From Anaeramoeba flamelloides (taxonomy: Eukaryota; Metamonada; Anaeramoebidae): a DNA stretch of 64,000 nt. A program made the position numbers and the translations under genes. Positions 62,512-64,000 of the stretch are shown one piece after another (position 1 is the first letter of the stretch; each line of letters begins with the position of its first letter). Where the stretch lies: NCBI GenBank assembly GCA_027625915.1, contig JANTQA010000063.1, forward strand, positions 7,025,501-7,089,500. The letters run 5' to 3'. A model generated the notes under the pieces. The model was given only the letters and a program-made list of their open reading frames with translations, had not been told where the DNA came from and did not search any database.

Positions 62512-63130
62512 ATCAAATAATTTTTAAATACTCTGGAAATTTCCAACAAGAACTATTGATTCATAAAAAAACTCTAAAATCGTTTTTATATTCGTAAATA
62601 AAAATTTTAAGTTTTCTATTTTCCAATTAATATTTTGATTATCTTTTTTGGGGAAATTTTTAAATTTTTTTATATCTTTAATATTCAAGAATTTTTGAAT
62701 TCTTTTTTTCATTGGCTCTAGTTTTTATAAATTGAAATGTTTACTTTTTTTTATTTTATTTCAATTTTATAAATTATTCTTGTAGTATTTTGATTAATTT
62801 TGAACAATTTTGTGACTTTTTTTATTTATCAAACGTCAAATGTTTTGAAATCTATTTGAGTTCAATTAAAAATGCCTAATCCATAAATTAATTAGGAAAA
62901 ATATTGATTTGATCAATTTTAATTTTACTCGTTAGATAATGTTTGTCAATTTAAATTTTGTTTTGTATTTTTTACAAATAATCTTTAACTCATTTAAATT
63001 TTTTATTTTTTTCAATTCAAATTCCTAAATATTTTATTTCTGATGAATTTGTTTCATTTTAAAGTTTTATCAGTATTGGGATTCAATTTAAAATTTTGAA
63101 TCATTTTAATAAATTCTTATTAAATCTTTT
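62512..63130 (-). mobile_element. Decayed LINE fragment
   Basis: Matches 60280-60765 of the main LINE in order. The frame KKRIQKFLNIKDIKKFKNF followed by KDNQNINWKIENLK corresponds to the frame-change region of the main copy, and the block AATATTTTATTTCTGATGAA corresponds to its 5' end. Several frame breaks; older than the copy at 59745. Confidence 0.7.
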
Positions 63131-64000
63131 TCTATTTTTTGAATAGTTCCCTCCATTATTAAAAGGTATTTTTGAGTATAAAGGAAAAAAATCCGGATTA
63201 TGAAAATCAGTAATTTAAAAATCTTTTTTCAAGCAAGAAAAAAACAATAATTTATGTTACAAAGCAAAAGGTTCAAACATCCAGAGAATTAAAAAAATGG
63301 GGGATAAAAATTGGAACTAATTCATCATTACAAGATTTTCTAATGGGTGGATTTTTCAAACACAATAACATATAAGTAAATTTTTTTCAAAAGAAAAGAT
63401 AGTAAAAAAAAGTAGCTCGTAAATGAAAAATTAAAGATCAATATTCTGTTTTTGTTTTTGGTTGCAGAATAAAATGACATGAATGTATTTAGAAACTATA
63501 GACCTTATAATAAAAAAAAATTCAGAGCAATAACGTATCAAAAATAAATCGAAAAAAATAACCAAACAAAAGTGTGAGAAAATAATATTTTTTATTGTTA
63601 TGATTCAAGATCTAATTTACTTGGAATTTCAAGTGTTTATTATTCCATCCAAGTGACATTTTTTTTCATTCTGATCTTTCAATAAATTTTTTTCTTTATT
63701 TGCTTTTATTTTTTTGCTAATTATTTAAAAAAAAAATTGGAAAACAACATTCCAAATTGTAAGCAAGTGAAAATAAAAAAAAAATGCAAAACTCCGGAGT
63801 TTTTGTTTTTTTACGTATATAGATGCTTTAAAATTAAGTTATCTTTAATATTTGAACAAGATGAACTAAATCTTTTATTGTTTTTTTTTTTTTTCAATTA
63901 AAAACTGACTTATAATTCCAAAAATTAAAGAAGAAAGAGGATCTCATAGATAAATGACTATTCCTTCTTTTTTTATAATAAATTTTGTTTCAATCAAAGG
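63131..64000. other. AT-rich DNA, no gene seen
   Basis: No ORF, RNA or repeat copy recognised up to the window edge. Confidence 0.5.

Overview
The window looks like nuclear DNA of a protist with a very AT-rich genome. Coding islands are visibly richer in G+C than the surrounding A/T, and spliceosomal introns (GT...AG) interrupt several genes. The eukaryotic ribosomal proteins uL13 and eL18 are present. So is a set of large multidomain genes of a kind expanded in amoeboid protists: B-box/coiled-coil/SPRY, RCC1-BTB-BTB and PSI-repeat membrane proteins. I lean towards an anaeramoebid-like amoeba, but that is inference from gene style; the sequence itself fixes no taxon.

Layout. 1-7.0 kb: AT-rich DNA and a TMEM181/Wntless-like membrane protein gene on the minus strand, in pieces with long repeat-bearing introns. 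7.1-8.0 kb: uL13 (two exons). 8-14.5 kb: transposon graveyard with a foldback element, a Tc1-like MITE and two abutting 1.4-1.6 kb DNA elements sharing a CACAGGTA terminus. 14.6-15.1 kb: small acidic gene resembling AIRIM/C1orf109. 16-18.7 kb: MITEs and a 1.25 kb element with arrays of TCGCGA. 19.2-21.8 kb: B-box/filamin-like/SPRY gene (two exons). 22.6-26 kb: repeats. 27.2-28.9 kb: RCC1-BTB-BTB gene. 29-34.4 kb: repeats and a decayed LINE. 35.2-36.4 kb: a GINS subunit PSF3 gene carrying a PHD finger between its two GINS domains. 39.6-40.4 kb: eL18 (two exons). 41-50 kb: MITEs, a tRNA-derived SINE with perfect target duplications, and an archaemetzincin gene lying between two ~0.6 kb direct repeats. 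50.4-55.3 kb: a secreted/membrane PSI-repeat gene of three exons that contains an uninterrupted run of 788 C. 55.3-64 kb: a small unassigned gene and several LINE pieces, one with a 16-bp target duplication.

The genes are unrelated housekeeping and signalling genes, with no operon. Ribosome synthesis is represented by uL13, eL18 and perhaps the AIRIM-like gene, DNA replication by PSF3, and cell-surface/trafficking roles by the PSI and TMEM181-like proteins. Five introns can be checked by reading frame on both sides, and all five are phase 1. Much of the space between genes is made of at least ten short repeat families, mostly non-autonomous DNA elements, often nested.

The most notable items are the PHD finger inside PSF3, the 788-base poly-C coding tract, and the SINE. 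All homology calls come from reading the translations by eye and were not tested by database search.
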